From positions 1 through 6,002 of the forward strand of contig JAJYAH010000460.1 of NCBI GenBank assembly GCA_021779635.1: a DNA stretch of 6,002 bases, in the 5' to 3' direction. Below, piece after piece: positions 1-5,799 of the stretch. Both the position numbers and the translations under genes were made by a program. The number at the start of each line of letters is the position of its first letter. Position 1 is the first letter of the stretch. The notes below the pieces were generated by a model. That model had not been told where the DNA came from, did no database searches, and was given only the letters and a program-made list of their open reading frames with translations. The stretch is from Pseudomonadota bacterium. Its GTDB lineage: Bacteria; Pseudomonadota; Alphaproteobacteria; Rhizobiales; Xanthobacteraceae.

Positions 1-55
1 AGGCCAGCGCCCCCGGAGAGGCCCATAGCATCGCAATAACAAGGAGGAACTTCAT
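1..55 (-). CDS. N-terminus of a probable secreted protein (partial)
   Basis: On the minus strand an ATG at 55-53 opens 18 codons that read MKFLLVIAMLWASPGALA before the window ends. This has the form of a short Sec signal peptide: a positive residue at position 2, a hydrophobic core at residues 3-12, and a likely AxA-type cleavage site ending in ALA. The mature protein lies outside the window, so its function cannot be named. It runs in the same direction as gyrA, about 165 bases downstream of the gyrA stop, and could be co-transcribed with it. There is no clear Shine-Dalgarno sequence before the ATG, which weakens the call. The start codon sits in a small inverted repeat (7-bp arms, 50-56 and 60-66). 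The reading could be chance, but a signal-like sequence running open to the edge favours a real gene. Confidence 0.5.
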   Translation of the reverse strand, partial: MKFLLVIAMLWASPGALA

Positions 56-219
56 GATGCATGAAGCCGGGAGGAAGCGACGACGGCGCCGTGGAACTTG
101 CTATCGCTTAGGAACGGTCGGCGGGGGCCCGTTCGGAAACGAGCCCCAGTCTAGCCTATCGAAGGCCCGACGTCCGGCAGATCGACGCGGCGGCCGAACG
201 AATTGCGAAACTCCGTTCG

Positions 220-2946
220 CTACTCGCCATTACCGCCATTGCCGTTCTCGGCGTCCTCGCCGATGTGCTCGACGGACACCACATGCTCGTCTTCGGCGGT
301 GTCGAACACGATCACGCCCTGGGTCGAGCGGCCGGCGATCCGGATGCCCTCGACCGGGCAGCGGATCAACTGACCCTTGTCGGTCACCAGCATGATCTGG
401 TCGGAATCCTCGACCGGGAATGACGCCACCAGCTTGCCGTTGCGGTCGTTCACCGACATCGCGACGATGCCCTTGCCGCCGCGGCCGGTGGTCCGGTACT
501 CGAACGACGACGAACGCTTGCCGTAGCCGTTTTCGCTGATGGTCAGCACGAACTGCTCGCTGGCGGACATCGCGACATAGCGCTCCTCGCCAAGCTCGAT
601 GGCGCCGGAGGCGTCCTCATTGTCCGTGCCGGTCTCCTCCTCAACGCCGCCGCGCCGCACCGCATTGGCACGGCGCAGATAGGCGGCGCGCTCTTCGGCA
701 TCCGCGTCCATGTGGCGCAGGATGGTCAGCGAGATCAGCTTGTCGTTTTCGGCAAGCGCGATGCCGCGCACGCCCATCGAGGTGCGCCCCGTAAACACCC
801 GCACATCGGCGACGGGGAACCGGATGCACTGGCCGCCGGCGGCGGTCAGCAGCACGTCGTCGCGCTCGGTGCAGATCTGCACGTCGACAATCGCCTCGTC
901 GGCGTCAAGCTTCATCGCGATAATGCCGGAACGCCGGACATCGACGAAGTCAGACAGCTTGTTGCGGCGGACATTGCCGCCGGTGGTGGCAAACATCACG
1001 TCGAGATTGCCCCATGAGGATTCGTCCTCCGGCAGCGGCATGATGGTGGTGATGCGCTCGCCCTGCTCCAGCGGCAGGATGTTGATCAAGGCCTTGCCGC
1101 GGCCGTTCGGCGGTGCCACCGGCAGCCGCCAGACCTTTTCCTTGTAGACCTGGCCGCGCGACGAGAAGAACAGCACCGGCGTGTGCGTCGAGGCCACAAA
1201 CAGGCGGCTGACGAAATCCTCGTCGCGGGTCTGCATGCCCGAGCGGCCCTTGCCGCCGCGGCGCTGCGCCCGATAGGTCGACAGCGGCACGCGCTTGACG
1301 TAGCCGGCATGCGAGACCGTCACCACCATGTCCTCGCGCTGGATCAGGTCCTCGTCTTCGACTTCATCTTCATGCTCGACGATGACCGTCCTTCGTGGCG
1401 TCGCGAATTCCGACTTCACGGCAAGGAGCTCTTCCTTGATGATCGTCTGCACGCGGGCGCGCGAACGCAGGATATCGAGGTAATCGGCGATCTCGACCGC
1501 CAGTTTGTCGAGCTCTTCGGAAATTTCTTCACGGCCCAGCGCGGTCAGCCGCGCCAGCCGCAGTTCGAGGATGGCCTTGGCCTGCTCGAGCGACAGCCGC
1601 GCGGTGCCGTCCTCCGCGAGCCGGTGGCGCGGATCGTCGATCAGCGTGATCATGGCGGCGACGTCCCTGGCCGGCCAATCGCGCGACATCAGGGTTTCGC
1701 GCGCGGTATTGGGATCGGGCGAGGTCCGGATCACGCGGATGATCTCGTCGATATTCGCCACCGCGATCGCAAGACCGACCAGGATATGGGCCCGGTCGCG
1801 GGCCTTGTTGAGCAGGAATTTGGTGCGGCGGGTGATCACCTGTTCGCGGAACGCGATGAACAGCGTGAGCAGATCCTTCAGGTTCATCACCTGGGGCCGG
1901 CCGGAATCCAGCGCCAGCATATTGGCAGGAAAATTCGATTGCAGCGGCGTGAAGCGATAGAGTTGGTTCAACACCACTTCCGGCATCGCATCGCGCTTCA
2001 ATTCGATCACGACGCGATAGCCGTCGCGGTCGGATTCATCGCGCAGTTCGGCAATGCCCTCGATCTTCTTGTCGCGGTGCAATTCGTTGATCCGCTCGAC
2101 CATGGTGGCCTTGTTCACCTGGTAGGGAATTTCCGAGATGATGATGGCTTCGCGGTCCTTGCCGTAAGCCTTGATCGCGATCTTGCCGCGCATCACGATC
2201 GAGCCGCGGCCGAGATGATAGGCGGAGCGGATGCCCTGGCGGCCGAGGATGATGCCGCCGGTCGGAAAATCCGGTCCCGGAACGATGTTGATGAGTTCGT
2301 CGATGGTCAGCGCGGGATCGTCGATCAGCGCGACGCAGGCGTCGATGACCTCGCCGAGATTGTGCGGCGGAATATTGGTCGCCATGCCGACCGCGATGCC
2401 GCCGGCGCCGTTGACCAACAGGTTCGGGAACTTGGCCGGCAGAACCGTCGGCTCGGTCTCGGAACCGTCGTAGTTCGGCTGGAAATCGACCGTGTCCTGG
2501 TCGATATCGCCGAGCACTGCGAGCGCCGACTTGGTCAGCCGTGCTTCGGTATATCGATAGGCCGCCGGTGGATCGCCGTCGACCGAGCCGAAATTGCCCT
2601 GCCCGTCGATCAGCGGCACGCGCATGGAGAAATCCTGCGCCATCCGGACCATCGCATCGTAAATCGACTGGTCGCCGTGCGGATGATATTTACCGATCAC
2701 GTCACCGACGACGCGCGCGGATTTGACGTACTTCTTGTCCGGCGTATGGCCCTGCTCGTACATCGAGTACAGGATTCGCCGGTGCACCGGTTTCAGGCCG
2801 TCGCGCGCATCGGGCAACGCGCGTGCCACGATCACGCTCATGGCGTAATCGAGGTAGGAGCGTTTCATCTCATCGAGGATGGATACGGGACGAATATCGG
2901 AAGGCCCCCGCGGCTCTCCGGGCTTCGTATCTTCAGGGTCAGACAA
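220..2946 (-). CDS. gyrA: DNA gyrase subunit A
   Basis: This is the breakage-and-reunion subunit of DNA gyrase, a cytoplasmic A2B2 type II topoisomerase that introduces negative supercoils using ATP hydrolysed by GyrB. The 908-residue product is somewhat longer than the E. coli protein (875). The N-terminal winged-helix/tower domain runs from about residue 20 to 520. The catalytic tyrosine is Tyr132, in the motif [10 protein letters not shown], next to Arg131. The quinolone-resistance region is at 86-97 ([12 protein letters not shown]), with Gln93 where E. coli has Ser83 and Asp97 where it has Asp87. The C-terminal DNA-wrapping pinwheel covers about 530-885 and has an intact GyrA-box, QRRGGKG, at 561-567; a related GRGGKG lies at 821-826. 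A charged acidic insert (about 747-789) and an acidic, Gly/Asn-rich tail (about 883-908) frame the last blades. The start is TTG at 2946. It precedes an in-frame stop-free stretch of only nine codons, and the next ATG (codon 27) would cut into conserved sequence. The ribosome-binding site is weak. Confidence 0.98.
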   Translation of the reverse strand: MSDPEDTKPGEPRGPSDIRPVSILDEMKRSYLDYAMSVIVARALPDARDGLKPVHRRILYSMYEQGHTPDKKYVKSARVVGDVIGKYHPHGDQSIYDAMVRMAQDFSMRVPLIDGQGNFGSVDGDPPAAYRYTEARLTKSALAVLGDIDQDTVDFQPNYDGSETEPTVLPAKFPNLLVNGAGGIAVGMATNIPPHNLGEVIDACVALIDDPALTIDELINIVPGPDFPTGGIILGRQGIRSAYHLGRGSIVMRGKIAIKAYGKDREAIIISEIPYQVNKATMVERINELHRDKKIEGIAELRDESDRDGYRVVIELKRDAMPEVVLNQLYRFTPLQSNFPANMLALDSGRPQVMNLKDLLTLFIAFREQVITRRTKFLLNKARDRAHILVGLAIAVANIDEIIRVIRTSPDPNTARETLMSRDWPARDVAAMITLIDDPRHRLAEDGTARLSLEQAKAILELRLARLTALGREEISEELDKLAVEIADYLDILRSRARVQTIIKEELLAVKSEFATPRRTVIVEHEDEVEDEDLIQREDMVVTVSHAGYVKRVPLSTYRAQRRGGKGRSGMQTRDEDFVSRLFVASTHTPVLFFSSRGQVYKEKVWRLPVAPPNGRGKALINILPLEQGERITTIMPLPEDESSWGNLDVMFATTGGNVRRNKLSDFVDVRRSGIIAMKLDADEAIVDVQICTERDDVLLTAAGGQCIRFPVADVRVFTGRTSMGVRGIALAENDKLISLTILRHMDADAEERAAYLRRANAVRRGGVEEETGTDNEDASGAIELGEERYVAMSASEQFVLTISENGYGKRSSSFEYRTTGRGGKGIVAMSVNDRNGKLVASFPVEDSDQIMLVTDKGQLIRCPVEGIRIAGRSTQGVIVFDTAEDEHVVSVEHIGEDAENGNGGNGE

Positions 2947-2975
2947 AGGGGAAATCCGGTCAGTTTTAGCTTAGA

Positions 2976-3002
2976 ATCATATAGCGTATCGGGACCCTTC
3001 AA
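2976..3002 (-). promoter_or_regulatory. Candidate gyrA promoter with a CcrM site on the -10
   Basis: Read on the minus strand, TTGAAG (3002-2997) is followed after 15 bases by TATGAT (2981-2976). This would start transcription about 20-25 bases before the TTG start codon. The -10 match is good, but the spacer is shorter than the usual 16-18. A GANTC site (GAATC, 2974-2978), the target of the alphaproteobacterial cell-cycle methylase CcrM, overlaps the -10 hexamer. A second GANTC lies at 3016-3020. Upstream A-tracts on the same strand (about 3030-3050) could act as an UP element. The assignment rests on pattern only. Confidence 0.35.
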
Positions 3003-3096
3003 ACCACCCCTAAACGATTCCCGCCAGCGCTTTTTCCCTTCGTTTTTCCAGAGACTTACGCGGCCGGCGACGGCCTTCGCCAAGGTCCCAAAACCC

Positions 3097-3121
3097 GCCA
3101 TCGGAACCGGCCATCGGAACC
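3097..3121. repeat. Two tandem copies of a 12-bp unit
   Basis: GCCATCGGAACC occurs at 3097-3108 and again at 3110-3121, a 13-base period. It lies in the gap between gyrA and the DUF2306 gene. Just to the right, GCCGG (3124-3128) and CCGGC (3141-3145) could form a 5-bp stem about 40 bases past the DUF2306 stop. No T-run follows it, so it is not a convincing intrinsic terminator. The repeat may be a simple slippage duplication. Confidence 0.6.
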
Positions 3122-3184
3122 TCGCCGGAAGGCCTTGCTTCGCCGGCTAGGACAGGCCCGCGGACGGCGTTCTCAACGGGGGCA

Positions 3185-3583
3185 TCATTGACCAAACACG
3201 ACCGCATGCATGATCCGTCCCGGCAGCAGCGTGAACAGCCCGGCGATGACCAGCGCACCGGTGAACAGCAGGATCATGCTGCGGCGGTGGTCGGCGATGT
3301 CGTGCCGGTGCGCCTTCCACACGGCCAGCGGGAGCGTCACCAGCGTGAAGATCGACAGCAGATGGATCGGGCTCCAGGGTCCGACCAGCCGGATCTGGTG
3401 GATCCAGAACGAACTCACCGCCACGGTCGCCATCAGGGCCACCCAGATCCATCCCAGGGTGCGATGGGGCAATGTGCCCTTCGGGCTTGCGAACTGGACA
3501 ATGCCGAGCACGAACGCAGCCATCGCCGCAAAGGCATGAATGGGGATTTGGGGAACGGCATTGAGCAACGGCGCCAGGCTCAC
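3185..3583 (-). CDS. DUF2306 family integral membrane protein
   Basis: The product is a small hydrophobic inner-membrane protein of 132 residues that I recognise as DUF2306, a family without an assigned biochemical role. Four membrane spans are visible at about residues 12-32, 43-61, 72-90 and 103-121. Histidines recur at or near span ends (His16, His40 in PHRTLGW, His62, His74, His92, His94, His99, His126). The HR-x-LG motif and the HRxxxADHRR loop before span 4 are typical of the family. The chosen start is GTG at 3583-3581, because AAGGAG lies six bases upstream and the protein then begins MSLAPLLNA directly before the first span. An in-frame ATG at 3655 would add 24 polar residues that do not look like part of the family. 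The gene lies between ssb and gyrA on their strand but has its own AT-rich upstream region, so it is probably a separate unit. Its function is unknown. Confidence 0.85.
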   Translation of the reverse strand: MSLAPLLNAVPQIPIHAFAAMAAFVLGIVQFASPKGTLPHRTLGWIWVALMATVAVSSFWIHQIRLVGPWSPIHLLSIFTLVTLPLAVWKAHRHDIADHRRSMILLFTGALVIAGLFTLLPGRIMHAVVFGQ

Positions 3584-3589
3584 GGCGAG

Positions 3590-3595
3590 CTCCTT
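3590..3595 (-). promoter_or_regulatory. Shine-Dalgarno that decides the DUF2306 start
   Basis: AAGGAG on the minus strand is spaced six bases from the GTG codon at 3583. No comparable site precedes the alternative ATG at 3655, so the shorter 132-residue product is preferred. Confidence 0.65.
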
Positions 3596-3657
3596 GAGGT
3601 CAATCGGCAATCGGAAGCTGAAGTTCAGCCGCCCGTGGTCTCTCGAGAGCCTCACTT

Positions 3658-3702
3658 GAAATGTAAATTAATACAGCAACACAACGTATTATGTGACATT
3701 TC
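3658..3702. promoter_or_regulatory. AT-rich imperfect palindrome, candidate operator of the DUF2306 gene
   Basis: The outer arms GAAATGT (3658-3664) and ACATTTC (3696-3702) are perfect inverted copies. The inner arms AATAC (3670-3674) and GTATT (3686-3690) are also inverted copies, around an 11-base centre (3675-3685). Across the 17-base half-sites 14 positions are symmetric. The stretch is strikingly AT-rich against its GC-rich surroundings and lies 75-119 bases upstream of the GTG start. It contains a minus-strand TAATAC (3691-3686) that could be a -10 element; I could not find a good -35. A perfect 10-bp palindrome, CTCTCGAGAG, follows at 3640-3649. The size and layout suggest a dimeric repressor site over a promoter, but no regulator can be named. 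Confidence 0.5.
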
Positions 3703-3719
3703 GAGAGTTAAGCTTCAGC

Positions 3720-3759
3720 CTTGGCTCGGGCAGCCAAGTCATCTGCGTGAAAATCACGC
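3720..3759. repeat. Two adjacent hairpins between ssb and the DUF2306 gene
   Basis: CTTGGCT (3720-3726) pairs with AGCCAAG (3732-3738) around a 5-base loop. GCGTGA (3745-3750) pairs with TCACGC (3754-3759) around AAA. Both are perfect stems, but neither is followed by a T-run on the minus strand. With the 14-bp hairpin at 3781-3816 they make three stem-loops within 100 bases downstream of ssb. Confidence 0.6.
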
Positions 3760-3780
3760 CCCCGCGCGAATGCCGGCTGA

Positions 3781-3816
3781 GCGGATGACGCGGCACAGGC
3801 TCGCCGCGTCATCCGC
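3781..3816 (-). terminator. Perfect 14-bp hairpin downstream of ssb (terminator-like, no T-run)
   Basis: GCGGATGACGCGGC (3781-3794) and GCCGCGTCATCCGC (3803-3816) are exact inverted copies around an 8-base loop, 42 bases past the ssb stop. The very stable GC-rich stem in this place suggests a role in ending or protecting the ssb transcript. There is no T-tract after it on the minus strand, so it may be a Rho-assisted end, an RNA-stability element, or a dispersed REP-like palindrome instead. Confidence 0.5.
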
Positions 3817-3857
3817 CGTCGACTTGCGCCGTTGCTTTCCGGCTGTCCTGCCGATGC

Positions 3858-4349
3858 TCAGAATGGGATATCGTCGTCCATGTCGCTGTTGCGGGCCCCG
3901 GCCGCCACCGCGCGGCGCGGCGCGGCGCTGGACGGACCGCTGGAGCCGAAATCGCCGCCCGCTTCATCGGATCCAAAATTGCCGCCGCCGCCACCGCTGC
4001 GGCCGTCGAGCATGGTCAGCGCCGAGTTGAAGTTCTGCAGCACCACTTCGGTCGAGTATTTTTCGACGCCGCTCTGGTCGGTCCATTTCCGGGTCTGCAA
4101 CTGACCTTCGATGTAAACCTTGGCGCCCTTCTTCAGATACTGCTCGGCGATCTTGCACAGGCCTTCGCTGAAGATCACCACCCGATGCCATTCGGTCTTT
4201 TCCTTGCGCTCGCCGGTCGCCTTGTCGCGCCAGGTATCGGAGGTTGCGATCCGCAGATTGACGATCGGCCGCCCATCCTGAGTGCGCTTGATTTCCGGAT
4301 CAGCCCCGAGATTGCCAATCAGAATGACCTTGTTCACGCTTCCCGCCAT
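3858..4349 (-). CDS. ssb: Single-stranded DNA-binding protein
   Basis: SSB coats single-stranded DNA as a homotetramer during replication, recombination and repair, and recruits partners through its C-terminal tip. The 163-residue protein has the OB-fold at about residues 4-112, beginning [11 protein letters not shown]. Trp40, Trp54 and Trp89 and Phe60 match the aromatic residues that stack on DNA bases in E. coli SSB. A Gly/Ser/Ala-rich flexible linker (about 117-155) leads to the acidic tip DDDIPF, the docking site for SSB partner proteins. The start is ATG at 4349, preceded at five bases by GGAGAG. An ATG 14 codons upstream lacks such a site and adds residues before the conserved N-terminus. 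The predicted promoter lies about 170-200 bases upstream with a LexA box, consistent with SOS control. It is divergent from the outer-membrane protein gene and uvrA. Confidence 0.98.
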   Translation of the reverse strand: MAGSVNKVILIGNLGADPEIKRTQDGRPIVNLRIATSDTWRDKATGERKEKTEWHRVVIFSEGLCKIAEQYLKKGAKVYIEGQLQTRKWTDQSGVEKYSTEVVLQNFNSALTMLDGRSGGGGGNFGSDEAGGDFGSSGPSSAAPRRAVAAGARNSDMDDDIPF

Positions 4350-4354
4350 CGCCG

Positions 4355-4360
4355 CTCTCC
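4355..4360 (-). promoter_or_regulatory. Shine-Dalgarno of ssb
   Basis: GGAGAG on the minus strand, five bases before ATG 4349, supports this start over the in-frame ATG at 4391. Confidence 0.65.
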
Positions 4361-4518
4361 ACTCTCGAAATTCACTGCCAATTACTGGCAAATTACTCGA
4401 CTGACTTGCTTCACGCCCAAGCCCTTGCGTTCGCGCCTGCCGGCGCGCGCCTATGCCGTGGGACCACCTTGAACCGACCCTATACGCTCACCGGTCCGGG
4501 GAGCCCGGCGATCCCAGG

Positions 4519-4527
4519 TTATCCACA
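4519..4527 (+). promoter_or_regulatory. Perfect DnaA box
   Basis: TTATCCACA matches the consensus DnaA-binding 9-mer exactly. It overlaps the last two bases of the predicted ssb -10 hexamer and the likely transcription start. It is a single copy with no AT-rich unwinding element beside it, so it looks like a gene-regulatory DnaA site rather than an origin. Confidence 0.55.
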
Positions 4528-4554
4528 TATAGCATTCTCACTTGCGATGTTCCA
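4526..4554 (-). promoter_or_regulatory. Predicted ssb promoter
   Basis: On the minus strand, TGGAAC (4554-4549) and TATATG (4531-4526) are separated by exactly 17 bases. The -35 hexamer lies within the LexA box, as expected for SOS control by blocking polymerase. Transcription would begin near 4519, giving a leader of about 170 bases before the ssb ATG. Confidence 0.5.
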
Positions 4555-4563
4555 GTTTTGTTC
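4549..4563. promoter_or_regulatory. LexA (SOS) box of ssb
   Basis: GTTCCAGTTTTGTTC fits the alphaproteobacterial LexA consensus GTTC-N7-GTTC exactly (GAAC-N7-GAAC on the ssb strand). It overlaps the predicted -35 of ssb. SOS control of ssb is known in several bacteria. A second copy stands before uvrA in this window, which makes chance unlikely. Confidence 0.75.
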
Positions 4564-4700
4564 CGCCAAATCCGTGCCCCAGGCTTATTTGGGATGAGCC
4601 CGTCGGCTCGAAGCTGGAGCGGCGGTTGAAAATCGGTCGCAAAAGTTCCACGGACTCTCCGAAACCGCCTTACAAATCATTAACTTCCGGATCCCTCCGC

Positions 4701-4712
4701 CGAATGCATTCG
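4701..4712. repeat. Perfect 12-bp palindrome upstream of the outer-membrane protein gene
   Basis: CGAATGCATTCG is fully self-complementary, and part of it (TGCATT) recurs at 4725-4730. It lies about 170 bases before the rightward gene and 50 bases before its possible -10. It could be a regulator-binding site; no family is recognised. Confidence 0.35.
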
Positions 4713-4759
4713 ACGCGCATGTGTTGCATTTGAGAGACGGCATTTCCATCTGAACCCGG

Positions 4760-4765
4760 TATATT
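4760..4765 (+). promoter_or_regulatory. Possible -10 of the outer-membrane protein gene
   Basis: TATATT is the best -10-like hexamer upstream of the gene. The hexamer 17 bases before it (ACGGCA) matches the -35 consensus at only three positions, so an activator or a different promoter is possible. Use of this site would give a leader of roughly 107 bases containing the two hairpins at 4823-4867. Confidence 0.25.
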
Positions 4766-4778
4766 GGTGACAGGAATT

Positions 4779-4796
4779 TGATCGCCATGGCGGTCA
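4779..4796. repeat. 18-bp near-perfect dyad in the outer-membrane protein leader
   Basis: TGATCGCCATGGCGGTCA is symmetric at 16 of 18 positions around CCATGG. It lies just after the possible transcription start, where a repressor site would act. It could equally form an RNA hairpin. Confidence 0.35.
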
Positions 4797-4822
4797 GGCC
4801 TCGATGAGAAGCGCTTGGGGAC

Positions 4823-4867
4823 TTGTCGCTTCGGGACAAAACGAAAAAGGCAGCTGAAGAACAGCTG
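4823..4867 (+). promoter_or_regulatory. Two leader hairpins before the outer-membrane protein gene
   Basis: The first stem pairs TTGTC (4823-4827) with GACAA (4835-4839). With a bulged G4828, a C-G pair closes a TTCG tetraloop (4830-4833), a very stable RNA loop. The second pairs CAGCTG (4851-4856) with CAGCTG (4862-4867) around AAGAA, and its last base touches the weak ribosome-binding site GAGAG (4867-4871). Porin-type mRNAs are often controlled in the leader, so this could set stability or translation. Confidence 0.4.
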
Positions 4868-4878
4868 AGAGAAATGCG

Positions 4879-5646
4879 ATGAAGAGGATTTCGCTGGGTC
4901 GGTTGGGTCTCCTTGCGGTGGCGATGAGCGCAATGGGCGTGGGCGCTCCTGCGTTCGCCGGCGACTTTCCCGCCCCGGCCTATTCCAGGGCGCCGATGTA
5001 CATGGCGCCGGTGTACGATTGGAGCGGCGCCTATATCGGTATTAACGGCGGCTGGGGATCGAGCCACAACTGTTGGGACTTCACCACACCGGGCGGCGCC
5101 TTTGTGGCGTCGGAAGGTTGCCATGATGCGAATGGCGGCACCGCCGGTGGACAGCTCGGTTATCGCTGGCAGAGCAATGCGATCGTGTTCGGCGTGGAAG
5201 CCCAGGGCAACTGGGCTGATCTCAAGGGATCGAACGCCAGCAACTTCTTCGCGGGCTCCACCAACCAAAGCAGTATCAACGCATTCGGACTGTTCACCGG
5301 TCAGATCGGCTATGCCTGGGACAACGTCCTGCTCTACGCCAAGGGCGGCGCGGCGATGACCAACGACAGCTACAAAGTCTTCAACACCGTGGGTGGTGGT
5401 CTAGCCGGTTCGTCGGGCGATCAAGCCCGCTGGGGCGGCACGATCGGCGCCGGTCTTGAATATGGTTTCTCGCCGAACTGGACAGCGGGCGTCGAGTACG
5501 ATCACTTGTTCATGGGAACGAAGTCGGCGATATTTACGGATCCGACCGGGGCGTTCTTCGGAACCGATAACATTCGCCAGGATGCCGATCTCGTCTCCGT
5601 TCGCGTCAATTACCGCTGGGGTGGTCCTGCGATCTCGAAGTACTGA
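4879..5646 (+). CDS. Outer-membrane beta-barrel protein (porin-like, Omp25/RopB type)
   Basis: The 255-residue product is an exported outer-membrane protein of the small eight-strand barrel type common in Bradyrhizobium relatives. A signal peptide covers residues 1-27 (MKRISLGRLG..., hydrophobic core 9-22, cleavage after AFA). The mature start GDFPAPAYSRAPMYMAP carries the Pro/Ala/Tyr-rich lead typical of this family. The barrel begins at YDWSGAYIGINGGWG (46-60) and shows alternating aromatic/glycine strands, for example GGQLGYRW (90-97), FGLFTGQIGYAWDNVLLYAKGGAA (136-159), GGTIGAGLEYGF (186-197), WTAGVEYDHLFMG (201-213) and LVSVRVNYRWG (238-248). Five to seven residues follow the last strand, so the protein does not end in the usual terminal aromatic of the strand itself, although its last residue is Tyr. 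Two cysteines (65 and 81) flank the first external loop. It is a single-gene unit with its own terminator. It lies between ssb and uvrA; no role in repair is implied by its sequence. The exact function (structural, adhesion or pore) is not known. Confidence 0.9.
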   Translation: MKRISLGRLGLLAVAMSAMGVGAPAFAGDFPAPAYSRAPMYMAPVYDWSGAYIGINGGWGSSHNCWDFTTPGGAFVASEGCHDANGGTAGGQLGYRWQSNAIVFGVEAQGNWADLKGSNASNFFAGSTNQSSINAFGLFTGQIGYAWDNVLLYAKGGAAMTNDSYKVFNTVGGGLAGSSGDQARWGGTIGAGLEYGFSPNWTAGVEYDHLFMGTKSAIFTDPTGAFFGTDNIRQDADLVSVRVNYRWGGPAISKY

Positions 5647-5692
5647 TGTCAGCCTGAACTGAGCATCTCGCAACTCCAGATTTGAGGATGTG

Positions 5693-5725
5693 AAAAAGGC
5701 CGGCCTCGCGCTGGCCTTTTTGTTT
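5693..5725 (+). terminator. Rho-independent terminator of the outer-membrane protein gene
   Basis: A 12-bp stem (5693-5704 with 5710-5721, including one G-U pair) closes a 5-base loop. It begins with five As and ends TTTTTGTTT, 47 bases past the stop. The A-run before the stem pairs with the T-run after it, so it could work partly in both directions. It insulates uvrA from read-through. Confidence 0.9.
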
Positions 5726-5799
5726 GCGTCCTGTGGTTTGCGTGCCTGCATTGCTGTTGCCGGCTGCTGCCATCGCAACAATCCGTTGATGGTTTGAAC

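Larger units (their letters stand above)
4350..4878. other. Divergent regulatory region between ssb and the outer-membrane protein gene
   Basis: These 529 bases contain no convincing gene on either strand. The left part (4350-4525) would be the long ssb leader. It holds a 5-bp hairpin (TGCCA 4376-4380 / TGGCA 4386-4390) and AATTACT repeated at 4380 and 4391, one helical turn apart. The middle holds the ssb promoter, DnaA box and LexA box (4519-4563). The right part holds two dyads (4701-4712 and 4779-4796), a possible -10 for the rightward gene, and its leader hairpins. Short open frames here (for example 4542-4733 and 4804-4857 on plus) lack ribosome-binding sites or recognisable sequence. 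Confidence 0.7.

Noticed and set aside
112..134. GAACGG/CCGTTC hairpin downstream of gyrA as a terminator
   Set aside because: The stem is only 6 bp with an 11-base loop and no T-run follows on the minus strand.
3103..3120. GAAC...GAAC pair resembling a LexA box upstream of gyrA
   Set aside because: The spacing is nine bases, not seven; it is a by-product of the 13-base tandem repeat.
1183..3150. Long plus-strand open frame (655 codons) opposite gyrA
   Set aside because: It lies antisense to conserved gyrA codons, is His/Arg/Asp-rich without recognisable domains, and is what high-GC codon bias produces on the opposite strand.
3698..3708. 11-mer ATTTCGAGAGT shared (inverted) with 4361-4371 in the ssb leader
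   Set aside because: Only two copies, in opposite orientation relative to their downstream genes and in different positions; coincidence is the simplest reading.
3188..4030. Plus-strand open frame of 280 codons across the DUF2306 gene, hairpins and the ssb end
   Set aside because: It is antisense to two recognised genes and runs through intergenic hairpins; the composition is Arg/His/Gln-rich and unlike a real protein.
4519..4563. Replication origin (DnaA box in an intergenic region near gyrA and ssb)
   Set aside because: There is only one DnaA box, no AT-rich unwinding region and no dnaA, hemE, parA or similar origin neighbours.
4804..4857. Possible 17-codon leader peptide frame before the outer-membrane protein gene
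   Set aside because: No Shine-Dalgarno precedes the ATG and the peptide has no run of regulatory codons; it is short enough to be chance.
4585..5268. Minus-strand open frame of 227 codons opposite the outer-membrane protein gene
   Set aside because: The plus strand has a signal peptide and barrel strands; the minus frame shows no domain, no ribosome-binding site and crosses the regulatory region.
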